NCBI RefSeq assembly: GCF_004014805.1
Contig: NZ_ATDN01000016.1
Span: 1-64,000, forward strand
Length of the DNA stretch: 64,000 nt
Origin: Mycolicibacterium elephantis DSM 44368
Lineage (GTDB): Bacteria; Actinomycetota; Actinomycetes; Mycobacteriales; Mycobacteriaceae
Direction: 5' to 3'
Below the pieces are notes generated by a model. The model searched no databases and was not told where the DNA came from. It worked only from the letters and a program-made list of their open reading frames with translations. Positions 52,725 through 62,317 of this stretch are shown here, piece by piece (position 1 is the stretch's first letter; every line of letters begins with the position of its first letter). Both the position numbers and the translations under genes were made by a program.

Positions 52725-53677
52725 CGGACCGCCTTGGCGAGCTCGGCGATGACTTCGCGCGTCCGGTATTTCGAGGCGACCAGTTCGTCGCGGTTGTCCC
52801 CGATGGGTAACAGCCGCACCGACAGGTCGGTGACGCCCGCGTCGGCGAACCTCTTGAACCGCGCGAGGATCGCGTCTTCGTCGCCCGCCGCGCAGAGATC
52901 GCCGACGCTGCGCGCGTCGCCGCGGTCCAGCAGCCGCTGATAGTTCGGTGACGTTTCCGCTTCGGCGAGGATCCGGTCGGCGCGGTCTTTGGCCGCGTCG
53001 ATCTCCGAGTTCGCGCATAGGCACACCGGGATGCCGGCGACGATGCGCGGCGCGGGCCGGCCGGCCTCTGCCGCGGCCTTGTTGATCTTCGGCGCGATGT
53101 GCTCGCCGATGGCCTTCTCGTCGGCCATCCACAGCACGGTCCCGTCGGCGTGCTCACCGGCGATCCGCAGCATCACCGGTCCGAGCGCGGCCACCAGTAC
53201 CGGCAGCGGGGATTCGGCGCCGAGCACCGTCGGGTTGTGCACGGTGAACGTGTCGTTCTCGACGTCGACGTCACCGGGCCCGGCCAGCGCGGCGTTGAGC
53301 ACCTCGAGGTAGTCGCGGGTATAGGCAGCAGGCCGCTCGTACGGGATGCCCAGCATGTCGCGCACGATCCAGTGGTGCGACGGCCCGACACCCAGCGCCA
53401 GCCGGCCGCCGGTGCCGGCGTGCACGGACAGCGCCTGGCGGGCCAGCGCGATGGGATGCTGCGCCTGCAGCGGAACGACGGCTGTGCCCAGTTCGATGCG
53501 CGACGTGCGGGTGCCCATCAGGGTGACCATGGTCAGGCAGTCGAAATCGTTGGGCACCTGCGGCATCCACGCGGTGTCCATCCCGGCGGCCTCGGCCCAC
53601 TCGATGTCGTCGAGCAACTTCTTGACCTTGCGGGCCATGTCGCCGCGTTCGGCCCCGATCATCACGCCCAGCCGCAT
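52721..53677 (-). CDS. LLM-class F420-dependent-type oxidoreductase
   Basis: The 318-aa TIM-barrel protein begins MRLGVMIGAERGDM and has ELGTAVVPLQAQHPIALARQA and GRLALGVGPSHHW, typical of F420-dependent LLM oxidoreductases of mycobacteria. It may use F420H2 to reduce a double bond or ketone. It lies between the mutase small subunit and the CoA-transferase, so a reduction or oxidation next to the rearrangement is likely. Cofactor preference is inferred, not shown. Confidence 0.82.
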   Translation of the reverse strand: MRLGVMIGAERGDMARKVKKLLDDIEWAEAAGMDTAWMPQVPNDFDCLTMVTLMGTRTSRIELGTAVVPLQAQHPIALARQALSVHAGTGGRLALGVGPSHHWIVRDMLGIPYERPAAYTRDYLEVLNAALAGPGDVDVENDTFTVHNPTVLGAESPLPVLVAALGPVMLRIAGEHADGTVLWMADEKAIGEHIAPKINKAAAEAGRPAPRIVAGIPVCLCANSEIDAAKDRADRILAEAETSPNYQRLLDRGDARSVGDLCAAGDEDAILARFKRFADAGVTDLSVRLLPIGDNRDELVASKYRTREVIAELAKAVR

Positions 53678-53716
53678 GTGGCCCTCTCCCGATCGCGTTG
53701 TGGTGGAACACTCCCG

Positions 53717-53776
53717 GCGAGCAGACGTGAAAACCCCCGAAAACGCCGACTTCGGGGGGTTTTCACGTCTGCTCGC
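53717..53776. repeat. Hairpin repeat with 22-bp arms at the 3' end of the mutase small-subunit gene
   Basis: The arms at 53717-53738 (starting GCGAGCAGACGTGAAAACCC) and 53755-53776 are perfect reverse complements, with a 16-base loop that can add further pairs (CGAA/TTCG). The right arm includes the last codons and stop of the B12-binding gene. It could partially terminate the transcript between the mutase genes and the LLM/CoA-transferase pair. The sequence style matches dispersed mycobacterial hairpins. Confidence 0.72.
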
Positions 53777-54184
53777 GCACGGGGGACGTCAGTTTGCGTA
53801 CCTCCTCGACGAGCGTGTCCAGCGGTGTCCCGGTGGGAAAGACCGCGGCCGCACCGGCGTCGAGCAACTTGGGCACATCACCCTGCGGGATGGTGCCGCC
53901 GACCACGACCGCGATGTCGCCGGCGTCCGCTGCACGCAGCGCGTCAACGGTTCTGGTGGTCAGCGCCACATGCGCGCCCGAGAGAATCGAGAGTCCAACC
54001 AGCGCAACGTCTTCCTGCAGCGCGATCGAGACGATGTCCTCGATGCGCTGCCGGATCCCGGTGTAGATCACCTCGAAGCCGGCGTCGCGGAGTGTGCGCG
54101 CGACGATCTTGGCGCCGCGGTCGTGGCCGTCCAGGCCGGGTTTGGCGACCAGGACGCGGACCGGGTTTCCGGATGCGGAAGTCA

Positions 54185-54185
<1 letters not shown>
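53763..54185 (-). CDS. B12-binding small subunit of acyl-CoA mutase
   Basis: The 140-aa protein starts VRVLVAKPGLDGHDRGAKIV, with the base-off/His-on motif D19-x-H21-x-x-G24; H21 is the cobalt ligand. LSILSGAHVALT and VVVGGTIPQGD complete the cobalamin fold. ATG at 54185 overlaps the mutase stop by one base. It pairs with the 525-aa catalytic subunit as in isobutyryl-CoA and 2-hydroxyisobutyryl-CoA mutases. Confidence 0.9.
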
Positions 54186-55762
<1,577 letters not shown>

Positions 55763-55775
55763 CACTGGATAACGT

Positions 55776-55798
55776 ACTTGCAAAAAATGAGAATGCCA
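55776..55798. promoter_or_regulatory. Direct repeat with GAGAAT half-site, copy 1
   Basis: ACTTGC...ATGAGAATGCCA, 14 bp upstream of the mutase start, shares 20 of 23 positions with the copy at 55886. Each contains one left arm of the regulon palindrome (GAGAAT/C) without a clear right arm. Confidence 0.5.
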
Positions 55799-55885
55799 AT
55801 ACCGAACACTGCAAACACGCACGGAGTGGGGCCGACGGTCCGCGGTTCGGCAGGCAGCGCCGACCCCGTACACAGCGGTTATGGG

Positions 55886-55908
55886 ACTTGCGTAAAATGA
55901 GAACGCCA
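55886..55908. promoter_or_regulatory. Direct repeat with GAGAAC half-site, copy 2
   Basis: ACTTGC...ATGAGAACGCCA, 56 bp upstream of the SDR start at 55964, in the same orientation as copy 1 and 110 bp from it. The pair brackets the divergent promoter of the mutase and SDR operons and may be a weaker form of the operator. Confidence 0.5.
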
Positions 55909-55963
55909 CTGCCGTCGGGCGTGCCCGTCGCGTAGCATCGAGGCGGCCATCCCGAGGAGGTCC

Positions 55964-56803
55964 ATGTCCACCCTCACTGACCGCACGCTCGTCGTGTCCG
56001 GCGGCAGTCGCGGCATCGGCTTGGCGATCGCGACCGCGGCGGCCAAACGCGGCGCCAACGTGGTGTTGCTGGCCAAGACGGCCGAACCCCATCCCAAACT
56101 GCCCGGCACCGTGCACACCGCTGTCGCCGAGGTGGAGGCGGCGGGCGGGAAGGGTGCCGGCCGGGGCGGCGGGAAGGCTGTCGCCGTGGTGGGCGACGTG
56201 CGCAAGGAAGAAGACGTGCAGCGCGCGGTGGACACCGCCGTCGAACGCTTCGGCGGCATCGACGTCGTCGTCAACAACGCCAGCGCCATCGCCACCGAAC
56301 CGACCGAGCAGCTGAGCGCCAAGAAGTTCGACCTGATGATGGACATCAACGTGCGGGGCACGTTTCTGCTCACCAAGGCGGCGCTGCCGCATCTGCGCAA
56401 GTCAGCCAACGCCCACGTGGTGACCCTGGCGCCGCCGCTGAACATGAACCCGCACTGGCTGGGTGCGCACCCGTCCTACACGCTGTCGAAGTACGGGATG
56501 ACACTGTTGTCTCTCGGGTGGGCCGCAGAGTACGACTCCATCGGTTTCGCCTGCCTGTGGCCCGAGACCTATATCGCGACAGCGGCGGTGACGAACCTGG
56601 CCGACGGCGCGAACCTGGCGGCGCGATCGCGCGATCCGCAGATCATGGGCGATGCGGCCGTCGAGATCCTGTCGCGGCCGCCGGCCGACGTCAACGGTCA
56701 GTGCTACATCGACTCCGCTCTACTCGCCGAGGCAGGCGTCACCGATCTGTCGCGCTACGGCGGCGGGAACGATCCCATCCTTGATATCTTCGTCGACAAA
56801 TGA
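55964..56803 (+). CDS. HSDL2-like short-chain dehydrogenase
   Basis: The 279-aa SDR has SGGSRGIGLAIA, an inserted basic-Gly loop after beta-2 (KTAEPHPKLPGTVHTAV), NNASA for NNAG, and YTLSKYGMT. The catalytic-Ser strand reads TLAPPLNM, without a Ser at the normal place, as in HSDL2-type proteins. Substrate unknown, probably a hydroxyacyl or long-chain alcohol. First gene of a rightward operon with an acyl-CoA ligase (4-bp overlap). Confidence 0.82.
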   Translation: MSTLTDRTLVVSGGSRGIGLAIATAAAKRGANVVLLAKTAEPHPKLPGTVHTAVAEVEAAGGKGAGRGGGKAVAVVGDVRKEEDVQRAVDTAVERFGGIDVVVNNASAIATEPTEQLSAKKFDLMMDINVRGTFLLTKAALPHLRKSANAHVVTLAPPLNMNPHWLGAHPSYTLSKYGMTLLSLGWAAEYDSIGFACLWPETYIATAAVTNLADGANLAARSRDPQIMGDAAVEILSRPPADVNGQCYIDSALLAEAGVTDLSRYGGGNDPILDIFVDK

Positions 56804-58314
56804 GCATCTCATTGCTGCTCGAGATGGCATCCTCGAGCGATCCCGATCGGACCGCGGTGGTCTCCGATGAAGTGCGCCTGACCACAACCGAACTGAGCGA
56901 GCTCGCCGACGGTGGCGCGGGCGCGATCGCGGCGTCGGGCGCTTCCCACGTGGCCTACGTCGGCACCGGCGGGTTCATGTTGCCGCTGCTGCTTTTCGCC
57001 TCGGCACGCGCAGGTGTGGCGTTCACACCGCTGAACTACCGTCTCAGCGGCGACGGGCTGCGCGAGCTGATCGACCGGTTGCCCGCACCGCTGGTGATCG
57101 CCGACGGTCAGTACCTCGACGTCATCGCCGGCGCCGGCAAGCAGGTGATCGGCGCCGACGAGTTCGTCGCCGCCACCCGCACCATAGAACCTGCCCCCGA
57201 TATCCCTGAGTTTCCGGATCCCGACGATGTCGGCATCGTGCTGTTCACTTCTGGGACGACGTCACGTCCCAAAGCCGTTGAGCTCACACACAACAACCTG
57301 ACGAGCTATGTCACCGGCACCGTCGAGTTCGCGTCGGCCGAACCCGGGGACGCCGCGCTGATCTGCGTGCCGCCCTACCACATCGCCGGTGTGGGCGCTG
57401 CGCTGTCGAACCTGTACGCGGGCCGAAAGATGGTCTACCTGCGCCAGTTCGACCCGAACCAATGGGTGCGCCTGGTGCGCGAAGAGGGCGTGACGACGGC
57501 GACGGTGGTGCCGACCATGCTGGACCGCATCGTGTCGACGCTCGAAGCCGGCCCCGTCGAACTACCCACCCTCCGCAATCTGGCGTACGGCGGCTCCAAG
57601 GTTGCGCTTCCGTTGGTGCGCAAAGCACTCGGGTTGCTTCCCGACGTCGGGTTCGTCAACGCATACGGGCTCACCGAGACCAGCTCGACGATTGCCGTGC
57701 TCACTCCTGACGATCACCGCGCCGCGATGAACGCGAATGACGCCGCCGTCGCGCGCAGGCTCGGCTCGGTCGGCCAACCCGTGCCGGGGATCGAGGTGCA
57801 GATCCGCAGCGAGAGCGGCGATGTGCTCGGACCCGGCGAGACGGGTGAGTTGTTCGTTCGCGGCGATCAGGTATCGGGCCGCTATGCCGAGATCGGGTCG
57901 GTGCTCGACGCGGATGGCTGGTTCCCCACCAAGGACGTCGCCATGCTCGACGAGGACGGCTACCTGTTCATCGGCGGCCGATCCGACGACACCATCATTC
58001 GCGGCGGGGAGAACATCGCCCCGGCGGAGATCGAAGACGTCCTCGTCGAGCATCCGATGGTGCGCGACTGCGTCGTGGTGGGGCCGGAGGATCCCGAGTG
58101 GGGTCAGATCATCGTTGCGGTGGTGGTGCCCGCGGATACTTCAGGCGCCAACCCGGATCCCGAGGAGCTGCGTGAGTTCGTCCGACGGCAACTGCGCGGA
58201 TCGCGCACACCGGACCGGGTGGTCTTCCGGAACGAACTGCCCACCAACGCGACCGGCAAGGTGCTGCGCCGCGAGCTGATCGACGAACTCTCGCGAACAA
58301 GCGCGAAAAACTAA
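56800..58314 (+). CDS. AMP-forming acyl-CoA ligase
   Basis: The 504-aa ANL enzyme has FTSGTTSRPKAVELTH (P-loop), NAYGLTETSS (A5), PTKDVAMLDEDGYLFIGGR and the terminal Lys in NATGKVLRREL. It activates a carboxylate as CoA ester. This is the second ligase of the 49-58 kb module, with a different N-terminal half from the 467-aa one, so they may handle different acids. Confidence 0.88.
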   Translation: MSISLLLEMASSSDPDRTAVVSDEVRLTTTELSELADGGAGAIAASGASHVAYVGTGGFMLPLLLFASARAGVAFTPLNYRLSGDGLRELIDRLPAPLVIADGQYLDVIAGAGKQVIGADEFVAATRTIEPAPDIPEFPDPDDVGIVLFTSGTTSRPKAVELTHNNLTSYVTGTVEFASAEPGDAALICVPPYHIAGVGAALSNLYAGRKMVYLRQFDPNQWVRLVREEGVTTATVVPTMLDRIVSTLEAGPVELPTLRNLAYGGSKVALPLVRKALGLLPDVGFVNAYGLTETSSTIAVLTPDDHRAAMNANDAAVARRLGSVGQPVPGIEVQIRSESGDVLGPGETGELFVRGDQVSGRYAEIGSVLDADGWFPTKDVAMLDEDGYLFIGGRSDDTIIRGGENIAPAEIEDVLVEHPMVRDCVVVGPEDPEWGQIIVAVVVPADTSGANPDPEELREFVRRQLRGSRTPDRVVFRNELPTNATGKVLRRELIDELSRTSAKN

Positions 58315-58324
58315 GGAGCCGAAC

Positions 58325-58627
58325 ATGATCAAGAACGGCACACGGCTGCAGAGCCAGGTCTGCGACACCCAGGTGATCGTGGTGCGCAGTGCCGACAGCC
58401 TCGACGACCTCCGTGCGGGCGGAGTTCCGATGGTGCCGCTGGATGGCGAAAAGGATCCGAACGCGACCCTCGACCCCGCGTTCGCGGACGGCAACGCGAT
58501 GGGCAAGCGATACGTCGACGACAACGGCGCCGAGGTGCTGGTGACCAAGGCCGGTGCGGGCACGCTGAGCGTCGGAACCACCCCGCTGTCTCTCAAGGAA
58601 GCCAAGCCGCTCCCCGCAAGCGACTGA
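58325..58627 (+). CDS. Small 100-aa protein of unknown function
   Basis: The protein begins with NGTRLQSQVCDTQVIVVRS and contains GGVPMVPLDGEKD. Homologues I recall from actinobacterial FadD neighbourhoods carry a second Cys before GG (zinc-ribbon-like), which is Ala here (DLRAGGVP), leaving a single Cys. The C-terminal half is Asp/Ala-rich with VTKAGAGTLSVG. It lies 10 bp after the ligase in the same operon with AAGGAG upstream. Function not known. Confidence 0.65.
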   Translation: MIKNGTRLQSQVCDTQVIVVRSADSLDDLRAGGVPMVPLDGEKDPNATLDPAFADGNAMGKRYVDDNGAEVLVTKAGAGTLSVGTTPLSLKEAKPLPASD

Positions 58628-58640
58628 TACCTTCCACTTT

Positions 58641-60104
58641 GTGAGGCCCCGCCGCCTGCTCGCCCGCTATGCGGCAGGCCTTGCGTCGGCCTATCTGCTG
58701 ACGGTCGCCGAGGTCATCGCGATCGTCTTGTCCCTCAGCGGGGGAAGCGCCGCCACCGCCGAGAACATCGTCACCGCGGCGGTGCTCATCTGCATCGGAA
58801 CGGCCACCACCGCCGTGGGCGCCGTGCTCATCGTCGCACCCACCCTGCGCCGGCTCGGTTCCGGCCGGGCACCGACCGAAGCCGAACGGCAAACGGCCCT
58901 CAAGACGCTGCAACGCCAGTCCATGATCACCGTTGCGCCGTGGGTGCTCACCGCCGCGGTGCTGGTCCCGCTCAACCTCGACGCGGGAACCGAGGTGCAG
59001 GTGGTCATCGCATCGGCCATCGGGTTCGGCGCTGTCGCCACCGTGGCCACCGGTTTCCTCTTCACGCTGCGGACTCTGCGTCCGGTACTGGCCAGCGTGT
59101 CACCCGATCCCGCGCTACGGGGACTGAAAGCCCCCGGCGTGCGGGCCCGGCTGGTGCTCATGTGGACGGTCTGTACGGCGTTGCCGGGCTTGGCGATCGC
59201 GTTGCTGCTGATCATGCGGTCTCGCGGCTGGCTCATCACGCATAGCACCTCGATCGACCTGGCGCTGTTGGTGCTGGCGCTCGTCGCCGTCGTGCTCGGG
59301 CTGCGCGCGATGATCCTGGTGTCGATGTCGATCTCGGACCCGGTGGGCGAGGTCGTCGACGCGATGGCCGAAGTCGAGCGGGGCCGCATCGACCACACGG
59401 TCGACGTCTATGAGTGGTCGGAGATCGGCAGGCTGCAGCGAGGTTTCAACAGCATGGTCGCCGGGCTTCGAGAACGTGACCGGCTGCGAGATCTGTTCGG
59501 CCGTCACGTCGGCGAGGAAGTGGCGCGCCGGGCGCTCGACGAGACCGACTCCCATTCTGGCGACGAACGCGACGTCACTGTGCTGTTCGTCGACCTGGTG
59601 GAGTCGACGCGGTTGGCGGCGTCGCGCGAACCGCACGAAATCGCCGAGGTGCTCAACGACTTCTTCCGGATCGTCGTCGCCGAGGTCGACGCGCAGCACG
59701 GGTTGATCAACAAGTTTCAAGGCGATGCCGCCCTCGCTGTGTTCGGCGCGCCGCTGCGGATCGACGATCCGGCAACGGCCGGGCTGGCCACCGCGCGCGC
59801 CTTGCGGCACCAACTCCGCAGGCTGCCTGTCGACTTCGGCATCGGGGTGTCTTCAGGGCCGGTGTTCGCGGGCAATATCGGCGCGGAGAACCGCTACGAG
59901 TACACCGTCGTCGGCGATGCGGTCAACGAGGCGGCTCGGCTGGCCGATCTCGCCAAGGAGTATGAGAGCCGGGTGTTGTGTTCGGGCGCGGCGTTCGAGC
60001 GCGCAAGCCCGGCCGAGCAACGTCATTGGACGACGCAGGGTTCCGAAGTGCTGTTGCGCGGCCGTGCGTCACCGACACAGCTATGGTCGCCGGCCCGCAG
60101 TTAG
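58641..60104 (+). CDS. Membrane-bound class III adenylate cyclase with HAMP domain
   Basis: The 487-aa protein has six hydrophobic segments in residues about 10-245, a HAMP linker (SDPVGEVVDAMAEVERGRIDH) and a C-terminal cyclase domain. The latter has metal-binding Asp in VLFVDLVEST, Lys/Asp in NKFQGDAAL and the transition-state N/R in VVGDAVNEAARL. This is the layout of mycobacterial Rv1318c-Rv1320c-type cyclases. All catalytic residues are present, so it should make cAMP. GTG start 14 bp after the small gene. Confidence 0.9.
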   Translation: MRPRRLLARYAAGLASAYLLTVAEVIAIVLSLSGGSAATAENIVTAAVLICIGTATTAVGAVLIVAPTLRRLGSGRAPTEAERQTALKTLQRQSMITVAPWVLTAAVLVPLNLDAGTEVQVVIASAIGFGAVATVATGFLFTLRTLRPVLASVSPDPALRGLKAPGVRARLVLMWTVCTALPGLAIALLLIMRSRGWLITHSTSIDLALLVLALVAVVLGLRAMILVSMSISDPVGEVVDAMAEVERGRIDHTVDVYEWSEIGRLQRGFNSMVAGLRERDRLRDLFGRHVGEEVARRALDETDSHSGDERDVTVLFVDLVESTRLAASREPHEIAEVLNDFFRIVVAEVDAQHGLINKFQGDAALAVFGAPLRIDDPATAGLATARALRHQLRRLPVDFGIGVSSGPVFAGNIGAENRYEYTVVGDAVNEAARLADLAKEYESRVLCSGAAFERASPAEQRHWTTQGSEVLLRGRASPTQLWSPARS

Positions 60105-60120
60105 CCCATATGGCCCGCAC

Positions 60121-60135
60121 GGGAATCGCGTTCTC
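60121..60135. promoter_or_regulatory. GAGAAYnnnRTTCTC operator-like site, copy 8 (one mismatch)
   Basis: GGGAATCGCGTTCTC differs from the consensus only at the second base. It lies just after the cyclase stop (60104) and 16 bp before the LLM start. It may control the LLM-transporter pair. Confidence 0.55.
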
Positions 60136-60151
60136 ATTAAGCTGCCCCACG

Positions 60152-60970
60152 ATGAAGTTCGGCTTCTACACCCCCAACTTCGGCTTCTGCGGAGACGCTC
60201 GAGTCCTGTCGGAGCTTGCCTTCGATGCCGAGCAGGCCGGCTGGGACGGCTTCTTCATCTGGGACCACCTTCAGTTCGAGGAGCCGACCGCCGACCCGTG
60301 GATCGCGTTGACCGCGATGGCGATGCGGACCGAACGCATCGTGCTCGGGCCGCTGGTCACGCCGGTACCGCGACGGCACATCACCAAACTGGCCCGCGAG
60401 GTGATCACCCTCGACCACCTCTCGGGCGGCCGCGTCGTGCTGGGGGTGGGTGCGGGGTATCCACACCTACCGGATTACACCGCGTTCGGCGACGACGGCG
60501 ACGCGAGCCTGCGGGCGGCCAAACTCGACGAGGCGCTCGATGTGCTTGCGGCACTGTGGGCGGGCGCCCCCGTGAACCACCATGGCACCCACTACCGCGT
60601 CGAATGTGACGCATTTGAGCCACCGCTGCAGAGGCCCCGGGTTCCGGTGTGGGTGGCGGCCACGTGGCCGTCGAAAAAGCCCCTGCGTCGTGCGGCACGT
60701 TGGGATGGCGTGGTTACGACCGGACCCTACGGCCTCGAGGTCGAACCCGACGACCTGTCCAGCATGAGGTCCTATATTTCTCAACAACGCAGCACCGCAA
60801 CGGATTTCGATATCATCGCGTTCGGCCGGACCGCCGGACCGTCCGATACCGCCACGGTCCAGCGGTGCGCCGAGGCGGGTGCCACGTGGTGGATCGACTA
60901 CATCTACACCGCAGACAACACCCTGGACGCGACGCGAGCGCGGATCAGGCAGGGACCACCGCGGCGGTAG
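60152..60970 (+). CDS. LLM-class F420-dependent-type oxidoreductase
   Basis: The 272-aa LLM protein starts MKFGFYTPNFGFCGDAR and has GWDGFFIWDHL, VLGPLVTPVPRRHITKLARE and GRVVLGVGAGYP. This short form is typical of mycobacterial F420-dependent LLM proteins. ATG at 60152 is used because the earlier in-frame ATG would read through the operator-like site. It sits 9 bp before the transporter gene and is probably co-transcribed. Confidence 0.8.
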   Translation: MKFGFYTPNFGFCGDARVLSELAFDAEQAGWDGFFIWDHLQFEEPTADPWIALTAMAMRTERIVLGPLVTPVPRRHITKLAREVITLDHLSGGRVVLGVGAGYPHLPDYTAFGDDGDASLRAAKLDEALDVLAALWAGAPVNHHGTHYRVECDAFEPPLQRPRVPVWVAATWPSKKPLRRAARWDGVVTTGPYGLEVEPDDLSSMRSYISQQRSTATDFDIIAFGRTAGPSDTATVQRCAEAGATWWIDYIYTADNTLDATRARIRQGPPRR

Positions 60971-60979
60971 CGACAGACC

Positions 60980-62317
60980 ATGTCGGTGACGAATTCGATG
61001 CGGCAGACCTCGCCGGTGCGGGTCGCCACCGCCAGCTTCATCGGAACGACGGTGGAGTTCTACGACTTCCTCATCTACGGCACGGCCGCCGCGCTCGTGT
61101 TTCCGAAACTGTTCTTCCCCGAAGCGTCTCCGGCGATGGGACTGTTGTTGTCCTTCGCGACGTTCGGTGTGGGCTTCGTCGCCCGCCCACTCGGCGGCAT
61201 CGTGTTCGGCCACTTCGGTGACCGGATCGGCCGCAAGAAGATGCTCGTGTACTCGCTGTTGCTGATGGGCACCGCGACGGTGTTGATGGGCCTGCTGCCG
61301 ACCTATGGACACATCGGTGTGGCCGCCCCGATTCTCTTGACGCTGTTGCGTTTGGTGCAGGGCTTCGCTGTCGGTGGAGAGTGGGGTGGCGCCACCCTGA
61401 TGGCCGTCGAGCACGCGAGCGCCGAACGCAAGGGCCTCTACGGCGGCTTCCCCCAGATGGGCGCGCCCGCGGGCACCGCGACCGCCACCCTCGCGTTCTT
61501 CGCGGTCTCCGGCCTGCCCGACGCCCAGTTTCTCGCATGGGGTTGGCGCCTTCCGTTTCTGGCCAGCGCCGTGCTGATCGTCATCGGCCTGGTGATCCGG
61601 CTGTCGGTCACGGAGAGCCCAGACTTCGATGCGCTTCGGCAGCGAGCCCAAGTGGCTCGGATGCCGATCGCGCAGGCGGTGCGCAAGCACTGGAAGCAGA
61701 TTCTGCTGGTCGCGGGCGCCTACCTGTCCCAAGGGGTGTTCGCCTACATCTGCGTCGCCTACCTGGTGTCCTACGCCACGACCGTGGCCGGGATCGATCG
61801 CACCGCAGCGCTTTTCGGGGTTGCAGTCGCCGCGGTCGTGGCTGTCGCGACCTATCCGATGTTCGGCGCGCTGTCCGACCGGCTCGGACGCAAACCGGTC
61901 TTCGTCACCGGGGTCGTCATGATGGGACTGTCCATCTGGCCGGCCTTCGCGTTGATCAACACCGGAAGGCCCGCGCTGTTTCTGGCCGCGCTGTTGCTGG
62001 TGTTCGGTTTCGCGATGGCCCCGGCCGCCGGTGTCACCGGGTCGTTGTTCAGCCTGTCGTTCGACGCCGACGTGCGCTACAGCGGGGTTTCGATCGGGTA
62101 CACGCTGTCGCAAGTGGTCGGCTCGGCGTTCGCCCCCACGATCGCCACCGCGCTGTACGCGGCGACGCACACCAGCAACTCGATCGTCGCCTACCTCGTC
62201 GTGGTGTCGGTGATCTCCGCCGTGTCGGCGTGCTTTCTGCCCGGCGGCTGGTCGCGCGCCTCACGCGACGACGTCGAACTCGACATGCAGCGCGGTCGGC
62301 CCGCTCATGCCGAGTAG
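60980..62317 (+). CDS. MFS transporter of the metabolite:H+ symporter (MHS/ShiA-like) family
   Basis: The 445-aa protein has twelve predicted TM helices, the family start GTTVEFYDFLIYGTAAAL, the loop motif GHFGDRIGRKKM and its repeat DRLGRKPVF after helix 8. MHS carriers import organic acids such as shikimate, alpha-ketoglutarate or aromatic acids. It is a likely uptake system for the acid degraded by this region. Its 3' end overlaps the convergent P450 by 57 bp. Confidence 0.9.
   Translation: MSVTNSMRQTSPVRVATASFIGTTVEFYDFLIYGTAAALVFPKLFFPEASPAMGLLLSFATFGVGFVARPLGGIVFGHFGDRIGRKKMLVYSLLLMGTATVLMGLLPTYGHIGVAAPILLTLLRLVQGFAVGGEWGGATLMAVEHASAERKGLYGGFPQMGAPAGTATATLAFFAVSGLPDAQFLAWGWRLPFLASAVLIVIGLVIRLSVTESPDFDALRQRAQVARMPIAQAVRKHWKQILLVAGAYLSQGVFAYICVAYLVSYATTVAGIDRTAALFGVAVAAVVAVATYPMFGALSDRLGRKPVFVTGVVMMGLSIWPAFALINTGRPALFLAALLLVFGFAMAPAAGVTGSLFSLSFDADVRYSGVSIGYTLSQVVGSAFAPTIATALYAATHTSNSIVAYLVVVSVISAVSACFLPGGWSRASRDDVELDMQRGRPAHAE

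Noticed and set aside
60467..62170. Long minus-strand frame (about 567 codons), His/Gln/Arg-rich
   Set aside because: Antisense to the MHS transporter, which has twelve helices and family motifs; the frame is a codon-shadow.
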